Positions 1-8,685 are shown, numbered from the stretch's first letter. The stretch: DNA of 35,693 nt from Bradyrhizobium manausense (GCF_001440035.1 NZ_LJYG01000116.1:330267-365959); one strand, 5' to 3'. The notes: generated from the letters alone by a model not told the origin. Numbers and translations: made by a program.

Positions 1-728
1 CCGCCATGCTGCGTCTGGCGGACTATCTCGACCGCAAGCCCAAGGCGCTCTCCGGCGGCCAGCGGCAGCGCGTCGCCATCGGCCGGGCCATCGTGCGCGA
101 TCCGAAGATTTTTCTGTTCGACGAGCCGCTGTCGAACCTCGACGCCGAACTCCGCGTCGCGACGCGCAAGGAGCTTGCCGCTCTGCATGCCAATATCGGC
201 GGCACGATGATCTATGTCACCCACGACCAGGTCGAAGCCATGACGCTGGCGGATCGCATCGTGGTGCTCAAAGCCGGCCGCATCGAGCAGGTCGGCACGC
301 CGCTCGAACTCTATAACCACCCCTCGAACGCCTTCGTCGCAGGTTTCATCGGCTCTCCCCGCATGAACTTCCTGCCCGGGACCGTGCTGTCCGATGACGG
401 CACGCTGCGCCTCAGCGTTGGCGAACGCGACATCGCGTTGCCTCGCACCGCGTCCGGCCTCGCCACTGGGGCGCGCGTGACGCTCGGCATCCGGCCCGAA
501 CATATCGACGTCGTCCCCGATGCGGGCATGCTCGCCGTAACAGTCGATCTGGTCGAGCAGCTTGGCGGCGAGACCTTCATCTATGCCACGGCTCCCGGCC
601 TGCCGCAGATCACGCTGCGCCAGAATGGCCAGTCGCGCTTTGACCGCGGCGATGCCGTCGCGATCCGCTTCGCACCCGACCATTCGCATATCTTCGACGC
701 AACCGGCGCGGCTCTCGCCCGGCCGTGA
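1..728 (+). CDS. Sugar-type ABC transporter ATP-binding protein, 3' part only
   Basis: The gene runs in from the left edge, so the Walker A region is missing and about 241 residues remain of a family usually near 350. Visible in order: signature LSGGQRQRVAIGRA, Walker B IFLFDEP, D-loop SNLDA, switch histidine in YVTHDQVEAMTLADRI, then a C-terminal OB-fold (TOBE-type) domain that includes GIRPEHI. This layout is that of MalK/UgpC-like ATPases, which power uptake of sugars or glycerol phosphate from the inner face of the membrane. The next gene, a family 31 glycosidase 21 bases downstream, points to an oligosaccharide as substrate (inference). Confidence 0.93.
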   Translation, partial: AMLRLADYLDRKPKALSGGQRQRVAIGRAIVRDPKIFLFDEPLSNLDAELRVATRKELAALHANIGGTMIYVTHDQVEAMTLADRIVVLKAGRIEQVGTPLELYNHPSNAFVAGFIGSPRMNFLPGTVLSDDGTLRLSVGERDIALPRTASGLATGARVTLGIRPEHIDVVPDAGMLAVTVDLVEQLGGETFIYATAPGLPQITLRQNGQSRFDRGDAVAIRFAPDHSHIFDATGAALARP

Positions 729-749
729 TCGTCTCCGGAGCCTGATCAA

Positions 750-3062
750 ATGAAAGCCTTGACCCACGGCCGCTTCCGCGGCCTCGACGGCCACGCCGCG
801 CTGTTCGACCTCGCGACCGGGCCGGCGGCGGCCCCACTCGCCAGCTTGCGTATCGCGATTCTCGAGCGCGACATCGGTCGCGTCACCCTGCGCCGGCCGG
901 AGGGCTATCGGCTCGATCGCGGCTGGGCGATCGCGCCCGATCGAATGGAGCCGCCATTCGAGGGCCGGCCGCGCGACGACATCTCCGGCTTTGCCAATCC
1001 GGCCACGACCGCGTCGGAGGACGGCGGCATCGTCACGCTGGCCGCCGCGGGTCTTCGCGCACGCGTGCGGCTCGATCCGTTCGGCATCGCCTGGTACCGC
1101 GACGGCGAGGACCAGCCATTCCTGCAGGACCGCCCGACCCAGGCTTATCTCCTGTCGCGCAAGACCAATGCGTTGCTGCACGCGATGGAACGGCATGAAG
1201 ACGAGCGCCATTACGGCCTCGGCGACAAGGCCGGTCCGCTCGATCGGACCGGCCGGCGCTTTTCGATCGATGCCGTCGATCCCTGCGGCTTCGACGCCGA
1301 GCTGTCCGATCCGCTCTACAAGATGCTGCCGTTCTTCATCGTCGACGGCGCACGCGGCGCGCACGGCATCTTCTACGACAACCTCGCGCTTGGCTCGGTC
1401 GACCTCGGCTGCACCATCGACAATTACCACGGCCTCTTCCGCTTCTATCGCGCCGAGGATGGCGACCTCGACTATTACGTGCTCGCCGGACCGACCGTAT
1501 CAGAGGTCACGCGCCGGTTTTCCTGGCTGACCGGCGGACAGGCCTTCGCGCCCCGCTGGACGCTCGGCTTCGCGATGACGACGATGACCATCGCCGACGC
1601 GCCGGACGCGGACGCCCGCATCACCGGCTTCATCGAGGATTGCAGGCGCCACGGCATCCGTTGCGACAGCTTTCACTTCGGCTCCGGCTACACCTCGATC
1701 GGCAACCGTCGCTACGTCTTCAACTGGAATCGAGACAAATTCCCCGATCCGGCCGCGACGATGGCGCGGCTCAAGGCATCCGGCATGCAGCCGGTCACCA
1801 ACATCAAGCCCTGCCTGCTCGATGATCATCCCCGACTCAGCGAAGCCAAGGCGCGCGGCATCCTCGTCGCGGACGGCGGGACCGGCGAGCCGGCGGTCGC
1901 GCAATTCTGGGATGGTCTCGGCTTCCATGTCGACTTTACCAACCCGAAAGGCCGGCAGTTTTGGGCGGACGGCATCCGCGACGCGCTGCTCGCCTATGGC
2001 GTGACGGCGGTCTGGAGCGACAACAACGAGTACGAGATCTGGGATGAGGATGCGGTCTGCAACGGCGACGGCCGTCCGTTCCCGCAGACACTCGCCCGCC
2101 CCGCGCAGGCGCTATTGATGCACAAGCTCGCCTACGAGACGCAGGCCGCGCAGGCGCCCGGCAAACGCCCTTATACGATCACGCGCGCCGGCGGCGCCGG
2201 CATCGCCCGCTACGGCCAGACCTGGAGCGGCGACAACGAGACCGCCTGGAAGACGCTGCGCTACAATCTCACCCAAGGCCTGAACATGAGCCTGTCAGGG
2301 TTTTACAACATCGGCCACGACGTTGGCGGCTTCCATGGTCCTTCGCCGGGGCCGGAACTGCTCTGCCGTTTCGTCGAGTTCTGCGCGCTGTGGCCGCGCA
2401 TGGTGATGAATTCCTGGAAGTCGAGCGGCATCGTCAACACTCCGTGGATGCATGCGAGCGTGCTCCCGCAAGTCCGATCCGTCATGGAGCTGCGCCACAG
2501 CTTGATCCCTTATCTCTATACGCAGATGTGGCGTGCGGCCCTGGAAGACGTGCCGCCGGTGCGGCCGCTGTTGTGGGATTTCGCCTCGGACGCGATTGCT
2601 GCGACCGTCGAAGACGCGTTCATGCTTGGCCCCGATCTCCTTGTCGCCCCGGTTCTCGGTGAGGGGGCGACAACGCGCGAAGTCTATCTGCCCGCTCATC
2701 CCGGCGGCTGGTACGACTGGCATGACGGGACGCCATTCGAAGGCGGGCGAACCATCACCGTGGCAGCGCCCCTGGGGCGGCTACCGCTATTCGCGCGCGC
2801 GGGCTCGATCGTTCCGATTGAAGACGACAGGGGGCTGACCGCCATCGTGTTCGGCGCGCCCGATCGCGGTGGTTCCGGTCTTGTCTATATCGACGATGGC
2901 GAGACGTCGGATTGGCGCAAGACAGGCAGGACGATCGAATTCCACCTGCGCCGCGACGATAGTGGCCTCGTGCTCGACGTCAGCGGAGCGGAGCTCTCGG
3001 CACCAATCCGCCTCCGCGGCGTCGGCGTGCCGAATCTGCGGCTTGCCGGCACAGTCGAGTGA
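750..3062 (+). CDS. Glycoside hydrolase family 31 (alpha-glucosidase/alpha-xylosidase type)
   Basis: A 770-residue protein with the full GH31 layout: an N-terminal beta-sandwich, a catalytic barrel, then C-terminal beta domains. The predicted nucleophile is Asp424 in AVWSDNNEYEIW, and the acid/base is Asp495 in GQTWSGDNET. Family members release alpha-linked glucose or xylose from oligosaccharides by a retaining mechanism. No signal peptide is seen, so it should act in the cytoplasm on sugar imported by the ABC system whose ATPase lies immediately upstream. The two genes are probably cotranscribed. Substrate cannot be fixed from sequence alone. Confidence 0.93.
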   Translation: MKALTHGRFRGLDGHAALFDLATGPAAAPLASLRIAILERDIGRVTLRRPEGYRLDRGWAIAPDRMEPPFEGRPRDDISGFANPATTASEDGGIVTLAAAGLRARVRLDPFGIAWYRDGEDQPFLQDRPTQAYLLSRKTNALLHAMERHEDERHYGLGDKAGPLDRTGRRFSIDAVDPCGFDAELSDPLYKMLPFFIVDGARGAHGIFYDNLALGSVDLGCTIDNYHGLFRFYRAEDGDLDYYVLAGPTVSEVTRRFSWLTGGQAFAPRWTLGFAMTTMTIADAPDADARITGFIEDCRRHGIRCDSFHFGSGYTSIGNRRYVFNWNRDKFPDPAATMARLKASGMQPVTNIKPCLLDDHPRLSEAKARGILVADGGTGEPAVAQFWDGLGFHVDFTNPKGRQFWADGIRDALLAYGVTAVWSDNNEYEIWDEDAVCNGDGRPFPQTLARPAQALLMHKLAYETQAAQAPGKRPYTITRAGGAGIARYGQTWSGDNETAWKTLRYNLTQGLNMSLSGFYNIGHDVGGFHGPSPGPELLCRFVEFCALWPRMVMNSWKSSGIVNTPWMHASVLPQVRSVMELRHSLIPYLYTQMWRAALEDVPPVRPLLWDFASDAIAATVEDAFMLGPDLLVAPVLGEGATTREVYLPAHPGGWYDWHDGTPFEGGRTITVAAPLGRLPLFARAGSIVPIEDDRGLTAIVFGAPDRGGSGLVYIDDGETSDWRKTGRTIEFHLRRDDSGLVLDVSGAELSAPIRLRGVGVPNLRLAGTVE

Positions 3063-3410
3063 GCCGCGTCTGGCGCACTTGTCGCGAGATCCGAGGGACG
3101 TGGCGCCCGGGGGTAGAGAATCACAGAGATGGTGCGCCATTCAGAACAAAACTGCGAACTCGTATCATTGGAATGACTTTATGATTTTTGACGCAAGAGT
3201 ATCACGGACATAGGCTCGGATCCGGCCGGTGTCCGTCTTGCCCTTCATCCGTCTTGCCCCTCACCAGGATCGGGATCTTGGTGTCGTCGCAATGGGCTTT
3301 CCGATTGGAATCTAACAATTACCTGAGCGGCCCGCTCACACCGGGGCCAGCGAAATCATAACGCTGCGGCCACAGTCGTATTGAGGGAAACGGAGAGCGT
3401 ACGACAACCG
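3063..3410. other. Gene-free stretch at the left edge of the accessory region
   Basis: No convincing coding sequence. Base composition becomes more AT-rich here than in the glycosidase. A short imperfect direct repeat of TCCGTCTTGCCC occurs around 3232-3260. No terminator with a T tract was seen after the glycosidase. Confidence 0.5.
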
Positions 3411-3821
3411 CTACGGCACCCGACGAAAAACGTCGCTTCCTCGCAGAGTTTTCATAAGGCCGGTATTCCTGTCCACATAAGCAAGCTCCCAACCGGTCCT
3501 CAGAATATCATTGCCAATCAAGCTTCCGACCCATGCGGTGATAGAGTTGCAGGATTTCATGGCGTTCTTCCACACAACCACGAATCTAACCGCATTCGCG
3601 CTGGTCTCGCCAACCAAGTCAAACGGAATACCTTGGCAATCAAATCCAGCCGCATTGTTGGTATATACGCCTCGGAAGGAGCCGGCCGTCGTACCGGGCC
3701 ATATCCTCATCTCGGAACCACGCGCATTCTTCCAAACCGAAGGAAGCGGTAGCGTTTGCGCAGAAGCACTTGAAAGGCTCAAGCCAACGACAAGCAAGAA
3801 GGCTGATATAAATCGAAGCAT
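3411..3821 (-). CDS. Secreted avidin-family biotin-binding protein (bradavidin II-like)
   Basis: A 136-residue precursor with a signal peptide, likely cut after ASA at residue 21, leaving a mature chain of about 115 residues, the usual avidin size. Residues that line up by eye with streptavidin biotin ligands are Asn32, Ser36, Tyr53, Trp84, Ser93, Thr95, Trp97, Trp111 and Asp130. The tryptophan contributed from the neighbouring subunit in streptavidin (Trp120) is absent; Leu or Met is at this place. Cys62 and Cys91 could form a disulfide. The pattern WKNxRGSE, ACQGIP-like and CNSxTxW is what I recall for bradavidin II of Bradyrhizobium. It has its own promoter at 3861-3889 and a GAGG ribosome site 9 bases before ATG. 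Confidence 0.88.
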   Translation of the reverse strand: MLRFISAFLLVVGLSLSSASAQTLPLPSVWKNARGSEMRIWPGTTAGSFRGVYTNNAAGFDCQGIPFDLVGETSANAVRFVVVWKNAMKSCNSITAWVGSLIGNDILRTGWELAYVDRNTGLMKTLRGSDVFRRVP

Positions 3822-3860
3822 ACAACAAGACCTCGGTTGTCATAGCCAAAAGCACAACCT

Positions 3861-3889
3861 TTAATATACGATCTCTTTTGTTGCGTCAA
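3861..3889 (-). promoter_or_regulatory. Sigma-70-like promoter of the avidin gene
   Basis: On the minus strand TTGACG (3889-3884) is followed by a 17-base spacer and TATTAA (3866-3861). The transcript would start near 3854, about 33 bases before the avidin ATG at 3821. It lies between the end of the truncated oxidoreductase gene and the avidin gene, so the avidin gene can be expressed on its own. Confidence 0.55.
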
Positions 3890-3907
3890 ACGGATGCATA
3901 ACGACAA

Positions 3908-4648
3908 CTAGCACGTGACGAGGATTTTGCCTTGACGACCTTCACGAGCATTGTGCGCGAGCGCTTGGCCGATCTTGGCAAGAGGGTAGCAAGCTTCGAC
4001 AGGGGTGGCTGCTACGCCACATTGAATGAGATTCGAAACAGCACTCATTTCCCGCGCAAGCTCGCCGCGCTCCACGAAATGTACCCAGTCGCGAAGCCGA
4101 AAAAAGCGAAGGTCGATATCGGGACGCGTCGTGGTCAATGACACGGGCAGCGGGGTCCCCGACAGCAGTCCATAATGCAAGTGCACGCCATTTACACGCA
4201 GCCCCGACGCCAGTCGCGCCCCCTCCTCGCCTCCAACCGCGTCGAACACGATATCCAATCCGGCGCCGCTTGTGACTTCAGCAATGAGAGCCGATAGCCT
4301 GTCGCCCGGCTCAACAAGGGTAACACGCAAGTTGAGGTCGGAAAGAAGCTGAAGTGATCTTGGATTTCTCACGATGGCAATCGGACGTATCCCGACCCGA
4401 TTTGCCAACCTGATCAGAATCCGCCCAATTGCGGATCCGGCTGCGTTTACCGCCACGTGCAAAGCAGGCGACGACAGAAGCGACCTACTCAGCAACAGGG
4501 CTGTCAGCGGGTTCACATAGGCGAAGGCGGCCTGTTCATCCGATAGGCCTGCGGGAACGCGAAAACACCACCGGCTGTCCGTCACCTTGAATTTTTGCCA
4601 AGCGCCAGCACTACCCAGAGGCCAAACCCGGTCGCCAACATTGAGCAA
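3908..4648 (-). pseudogene. Quinone oxidoreductase-like (MDR family) gene lacking its 5' end
   Basis: The 246-residue open frame matches the C-terminal three quarters of zinc-independent NADPH:quinone oxidoreductases: LNVGDRVWPLG before the cofactor domain, nucleotide-binding region VAVNAAGSAIGR, GLDIVFDAVGG, and a C-terminal AREGRQGKILV. Full-length relatives are about 325 residues, so the N-terminal substrate domain (about 75-85 residues) is missing. The same frame stays open upstream but translates to nothing like this family. A TTG at 4648 is the only start offered and lacks a clear ribosome site. The divergent methyltransferase begins 50 bases away, so the 5' end was probably lost in a rearrangement. 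A functional short form is not excluded. Confidence 0.65.
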
Positions 4649-4698
4649 GGAATATAAGCGCGTGTAACGTAGCCTACGGTTTGTAGGGGATCTACGAA

Positions 4699-5520
4699 AT
4701 GGATCCAGTCAGCGACCCAGCCAAGCTGAAGGCAGAGGCGACGTATAACGCGGCAGCGGACCACTTCGATGATGGCCCGCTTGCGTTCTGGGATCGCTAT
4801 GGTCGGCTCACCGTGCAAAAGCTCTCGCTCGCACCGGGATCGGCGGTGCTTGATGTAGGTTGCGGGAGCGGCGCTTCCGCGATACCAGCCGCGATCGATG
4901 TCGGACCGCGGGGGCGAGTTATTGGGATCGACCTTGCAGAACGGCTGCTGACGATCGCGCGCTCGAAAAGCCTCGCGCAACATCTGCACAACGTCGAGTT
5001 CCGTCGTGCTGACATGACGGCACTGAGCTACCCGGATGCATCATTCGACGCCGTGATCTCGGTGTTTTCGCTGTTCTTCGTGGCCGATATGGTCGCCGAG
5101 ATTCGCGAACTGTGGCGCGTGCTGCGGCCCGGCGGAAAGCTCGCCATCACCACCTGGGGGCCAAGAATGTTCGAGCCTGGCTCTGAAGCATTCTGGTCGG
5201 CGGTGAAGGAGTTCCGTCCCGATCTCGTCGCAACCGTCAGCCCTTGGGAGCGCATCACCAGGCCGGACGCGCTGCGCCAGCTTCTGTCGGAGAGTGGGAT
5301 CAGCGGCGCTGAGGTCACCTCCGAAGACGGCAAGCAACGGCTTCAGTCTGTGGAGGATTGGTGGACCATAGTGCTCGGTTCAGGTTACCGCTGGACGGTC
5401 GAGCAGATGAGCGAGGGCGAAAGAGCCGGGGTCAAAGCCGCGAACCTGAAGAAGCTGCGGGAGAGCGGTACAACGTCAGTCGAGACAAACGTGATCTGCG
5501 CCATCGCGCGGAAGATTTAG
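4699..5520 (+). CDS. Class I SAM-dependent methyltransferase (UbiE-like fold)
   Basis: A 273-residue protein with SAM-binding motif I VLDVGCGSGAS near residues 50-60, the acidic motif II in RVIGIDLAE, FRRADMTALSYPDASFD-type motif III/IV, and the LRPGGKLAITTW post-motif, all typical of Methyltransf_11/25 enzymes. These transfer a methyl group from SAM to small molecules such as quinones or polyketides. The substrate cannot be told. AGGGG lies about 9 bases before the ATG. It is divergent from the truncated oxidoreductase gene and has no obvious partner in the region. Confidence 0.85.
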   Translation: MDPVSDPAKLKAEATYNAAADHFDDGPLAFWDRYGRLTVQKLSLAPGSAVLDVGCGSGASAIPAAIDVGPRGRVIGIDLAERLLTIARSKSLAQHLHNVEFRRADMTALSYPDASFDAVISVFSLFFVADMVAEIRELWRVLRPGGKLAITTWGPRMFEPGSEAFWSAVKEFRPDLVATVSPWERITRPDALRQLLSESGISGAEVTSEDGKQRLQSVEDWWTIVLGSGYRWTVEQMSEGERAGVKAANLKKLRESGTTSVETNVICAIARKI

Positions 5521-5720
5521 CATCGATCCGGCACCGCAACGCGAACCTGGGGTGCCCGCAGGTGACACGCGATTAGCTCACCCAAACGGCTTTTGCGACT
5601 GCCAGCAGCGGGCCATGCGCTCCCGACGTAGGATGCGACTATGTGCTGCCGATGACGTAGTTAGATCGATCAAATTCGGTACAATGTGCCTCCGATGGAT
5701 GATCTGATGCTGGCTCATCG

Positions 5721-6137
5721 ATGAAACGACGGGTGTTTCTTGCGGGCTTGCGGGCCGCGGCTTACGGAGATCTGTCGGCAGCGCTCGCGCAGCGAAGTTT
5801 GCGCACGATCGGCATATGGTGGAGCCCGCTCCAAGTGCGCGAGATACTGGCGCCTTATAAGGCCCGCCTTGAGGCACTCGGTCGGGTCGAAGGCCGAAAC
5901 GTCCAATTCCTGGTTCGCGCTTGGGACGGCGATGCCGGCAGCATGCGCCTGCAGGCAGACGAGTTGGTCGCCGCGCACCCTGATGTCATCGTGGCGCTAA
6001 GCAACCCGGCAGTTGCCATCCTGCCGGTTCAGGCAGCCCAAAAATTCGAATTGGTTGTCAATCTCAAGACGGCGAAAGCGTTGGGCCTCACCCTATCTCC
6101 AACATTGCTGGGCCGTGCTGATAAGGTCATCGAGTAG
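5721..6137 (+). pseudogene. ABC transporter solute-binding protein with large internal deletion
   Basis: The 138-residue frame starts like the ABC_sub_bind family common in Bradyrhizobium: a lipoprotein/Tat-like leader MKRRVFLAGL, then LEALGRVEGRNVQF, then ADELVAAHPDVIVALSNPAV. It then jumps directly to the family's C-terminal end, KFELVVNLKTAKALGL...LLGRADKVIE. Relatives are about 325 residues, so roughly 190 residues are gone while the reading frame is kept. The join falls near residues 105-110. The remaining pieces cannot form the two-lobed binding cleft, so it is probably dead. Confidence 0.75.
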
Positions 6138-6443
6138 CCAAAACAATCGTAGTCTGTTGGCGGGTGGCGCTCGGTCTATCCGGTCCGGAACGCGGAAGCT
6201 GAGGTTGCGAAGCTTCAGGGAGCGTCGGCCAGCCATCGTACTCGTCGATCGCGAGCATAAGGCCGCCAAGCTTCGCCTCATCTGTGATAGCCGGCATGCG
6301 AGCGGTTGCCGAGGTGGACCGCAATCCCAGCTGCGAGCTCAAGCGCGGAAAGGTCTCGTTTTCTTCCAACCCATCTTTGTATGAGTAACACTACGTGATT
6401 TGCTCGTTGGCTTGTTCTTCCCAATATCATCGGGACTGGGCGA
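6138..6443. other. Gene-free stretch after the deleted ABC gene
   Basis: Open frames exist on both strands, but none shows a recognisable domain or a ribosome site. I see no palindrome, terminator or RNA gene here. It may hold further decayed sequence. Confidence 0.4.
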
Positions 6444-6782
6444 TCAATTTGCCTGCCGCTTTTGAGCCGCAGCCTGGTCGATTAGGAAATCGTCCAATTT
6501 CCGGCCGCTCCGAAGTTGCGGCCGCAGCCACCTGGGCAGCCTGCCGCGTCCCGACCAAGTCTCCGCCGGGTTCTTCGGATTGCGATATTTGGGTCGGACG
6601 GGTGGATACGGTCGGCGCTTGCGGTCGAACCGTGTGACCGCATCAGCCAGGCCAATCTTGTGCAGCCGTTCATCCAACCGCGCTTTTTGCAGCAAGAGTT
6701 TCTCAGCGAGGCTGGCGACAACTTGTTGATGCAGACTCCAGAGCTCCTCAAGGGAGAGCGAATTGAAATGCTCAGTGTCCAT
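6444..6782 (-). CDS. H-NS family nucleoid-associated protein
   Basis: A 112-residue protein with a helical N-terminal half (about 1-45, suited to oligomerisation) and the conserved H-NS C-terminal DNA-binding signature KYRNPKNPAETWSGRGR followed by PRWL at about 65-86. Such proteins bind curved AT-rich DNA in the minor groove and silence acquired genes. Short divergent H-NS paralogs are common in Bradyrhizobium. Its place inside an AT-rich accessory region fits a role as a silencer carried by the island (inference). Confidence 0.85.
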   Translation of the reverse strand: MDTEHFNSLSLEELWSLHQQVVASLAEKLLLQKARLDERLHKIGLADAVTRFDRKRRPYPPVRPKYRNPKNPAETWSGRGRLPRWLRPQLRSGRKLDDFLIDQAAAQKRQAN

Positions 6783-7125
6783 GGCTCAATCCGAATTCTT
6801 TGGAGGGAAAGCCCGCGCAGACAATTTGGGAATTAACGAGCAGCCAAATCTCCATTCCTCTTAGTCACACATCCACAGTTAACTCCGGGAGGTAATCGGA
6901 GAAAGGCAGGACGGGGGTAATATCATGGCGGCGCATTTTATTTGGTGCGGGGCGACTACAGGCGAGCTGTGATGCAGCGTGTAGCAGCCTAGCGCTAGGG
7001 CGAGCGTATTAAATCGAAGATCGAGAGCACAATTAATTCATTGTGCAGCCAGATTTAAGCCGCATGATGGCCCAGGTTAGCGCGAACCGTGATGCTGGCC
7101 GGGGGCGCGGCACCGGGAGTTTTCG
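6783..7125. other. Intergenic region between divergent H-NS-like and exported-protein genes
   Basis: This gap must carry the promoters of both flanking genes. It contains an exact inverted repeat at 7027-7046. No coding sequence is convincing. Confidence 0.45.
7027..7046. promoter_or_regulatory. Inverted repeat, possible operator
   Basis: Arms GCACAAT and ATTGTGC pair exactly over 7 bases around a TAATTC centre. It lies 80 bases upstream of the exported-protein start at 7126, a position suited to a dimeric repressor or activator. No regulator is identified. Confidence 0.35.
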
Positions 7126-7857
7126 ATGACCGGTTATTTGCGATTGTGCTTCGTCAGCTTGGTTCTTGTTGAAATTCTTTCGACGGCGCCTGCGTCCTCC
7201 AGCCCTCTTGCGGACATCTTCAATATCGCTGCACCACAACCTGCTGTGCCCTCCCCGTCGCAAGCGGAATGCGTGGCACGCCCCGGCAGCTCGAGCCCCG
7301 CCGGCCAGCATTGGGTCTATCGAATGGACGGGCACCGCAAATGCTGGTTCCTGACCGAGAGTACCGCGAAGGTGAAGGTGAAGACCGTTCCTCGGCGCGT
7401 GGCCAAAGATAACACCGCCAGTTTGGACCAGAGCGGGACCGTGCGGCTCCGGCAGAGCGAGGTCGTTGGTGCGCGCGCGGAGTTGCTGAGTTCGGCACCG
7501 GCCGAGCCGTCTCAGCCGCCTCACCCTGAAGTCAAGGTAGCTGATGCTAACTCCGATCTCGATAGAGACATCGCTCTGATGTCGGCGGATCTCATCTCTG
7601 CGCATGGCCGCCGGCCGACGCCCCTCGTGCCCGGCCAAATCGATGTCGAGCAACTTCTCGCGACCGCGCCGGCAAACGATGTGGTGACTTCGTCCGAGCC
7701 TCCGATTATGCCGATGGGCGTACGCCTCGCGGAGGCTGACAACGAGGCGGCGAGCCGGACGGCAACTTGGCTCGGCGTACTGTTGATGATGCTGGGGATG
7801 CTCTCCATCTTGAGCACGAGCCGCTGGCTTCGGCATGCGGTGAGGTTGCGCTACTGA
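7126..7857 (+). CDS. Exported/membrane-anchored protein with QHWVYRxDGHRKCWFL motif
   Basis: 243 residues: an N-terminal signal segment (about 5-25), then Cys49 and the motif PAGQHWVYRMDGHRKCWFL around residues 58-76 with Cys73. A low-complexity, Pro/Ala-rich middle follows, and a C-terminal transmembrane helix lies at about 213-233. Proteins with this Trp/Cys motif (CVAxPxxxxPxGxHWYYRxDxxxxRxCWYL) are frequent hypothetical proteins in Bradyrhizobium. The paired cysteines suggest a small disulfide-held periplasmic domain. Function unknown. Confidence 0.78.
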   Translation: MTGYLRLCFVSLVLVEILSTAPASSSPLADIFNIAAPQPAVPSPSQAECVARPGSSSPAGQHWVYRMDGHRKCWFLTESTAKVKVKTVPRRVAKDNTASLDQSGTVRLRQSEVVGARAELLSSAPAEPSQPPHPEVKVADANSDLDRDIALMSADLISAHGRRPTPLVPGQIDVEQLLATAPANDVVTSSEPPIMPMGVRLAEADNEAASRTATWLGVLLMMLGMLSILSTSRWLRHAVRLRY

Positions 7858-8002
7858 AGCCGCTACGCTTGGGCAGAGTACCTGACGCGCTGCCGCGCGA
7901 CGCAAGAGTTCCAGGCGCCCGTATAACCAAATGGCCACAGGTACAAAGGTTCCGCGCGCATTCGTTGAGTTTGGTGCTGCCTCAGGCGGACATTGACTAC
8001 GG

Positions 8003-8209
8003 ATGACGACCCCGTTGGGATGGAATTGTCGTCATGCGGTACTGTTCGTGGTGGACAGCAGCCGGCGAGTGATCTGCGCCGCGAAGCTCGATTGCATCGA
8101 CGAGCAGGCTGCGAGATGTCGAGCCGAGCAAATGTATCGCGAGCACGGCTTTGAGCTTTGGGAAGGCGATCGAATGTCCGGTCAACCCCAACAACAATCC
8201 AAGTGCTGA
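8003..8209 (+). CDS. Small conserved hypothetical protein
   Basis: 68 residues. The stretch HAVLFVVDSSRRVICAAKLDCIDEQ... ending HGFELWEGDR has the beta-beta-alpha-beta pattern of small rhizobial proteins with a terminal F-E-[VL]-W-x-G-x-R. The ribosome site is weak. I am moderately sure that it is real because of that C-terminal pattern. Function unknown. Confidence 0.55.
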   Translation: MTTPLGWNCRHAVLFVVDSSRRVICAAKLDCIDEQAARCRAEQMYREHGFELWEGDRMSGQPQQQSKC

Positions 8210-8685
8210 CATTCTCGCAGTTAATGGACGTCTCGGTCCAACTCTCGCAACAGTTGATGAAGGAAGTCGCTGGCGTTGTCGTTTAGCGGCTTCAGTTAGC
8301 TTCCCTCGACGCAGCTTGCCGGAACCATTTTCGGTTCGGGCTTCACATCACTTTCGGATGCTACTTGCTGGGGCCTTCCTGCGCGTCAAAGCGCACCTGC
8401 CGGCAATCGCGAGACGGGTGTCGGGCGGCGCGCGGCGTAACAACAGGCTATGCGAAGCTCGTGGGCAAGCTTTGTAATGTCGGAATCCGAACCGACTGGA
8501 CGCGACCGAGTCTTGTCTAGTTGGTCCGTTGCTCAGAACCGAACTATATTAGCGATCGGCCCGGCGCAAATGCCGGGCTTATTCGTTGCGCCCGTCTTCG
8601 CGGCTCAGCTCCAAGGCGCGAGCACGTGCGCCGGAGGAGCCGGTCATATGGCTTTGGGATCACACGAGCAATCTCGCTTCGTAGC
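8210..8685. other. Gene-free 476-base stretch with a hairpin
   Basis: No convincing protein-coding frame. A GC-rich hairpin at 8559-8578 followed by TTATTC lies inside. The convergent NYN-domain gene ends at its right edge. It could hold a small RNA or decayed DNA. Confidence 0.4.
8559..8584 (+). terminator. Weak terminator-like hairpin
   Basis: Arms GCCCGGC and GCCGGGC (7 pairs) around GCAAAT, followed by TTATTC. The T tract is poor. The nearest plus-strand gene ends 350 bases upstream, so if it is a terminator it may serve an unrecognised transcript. Confidence 0.35.

Noticed and set aside
3098..3122. Possible left attachment site (TGGCGCCCGGGGGTAGAG resembles the end of tRNA-Phe)
   Set aside because: Only scattered matches to TGGTGCCCAGGGGCGGAATC; too weak for a direct repeat, although the place, at the island edge, would fit.
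6863..7045. Replication origin-like AT-rich stretch
   Set aside because: No DnaA-box cluster or iterons could be seen; AT content fits the promoter region of two divergent genes.
7033..7938. A 301-codon minus-strand frame opposite the exported protein
   Set aside because: Arg- and His-rich shadow without a domain; the plus-strand gene has a signal peptide, the conserved Trp/Cys motif and a membrane helix.
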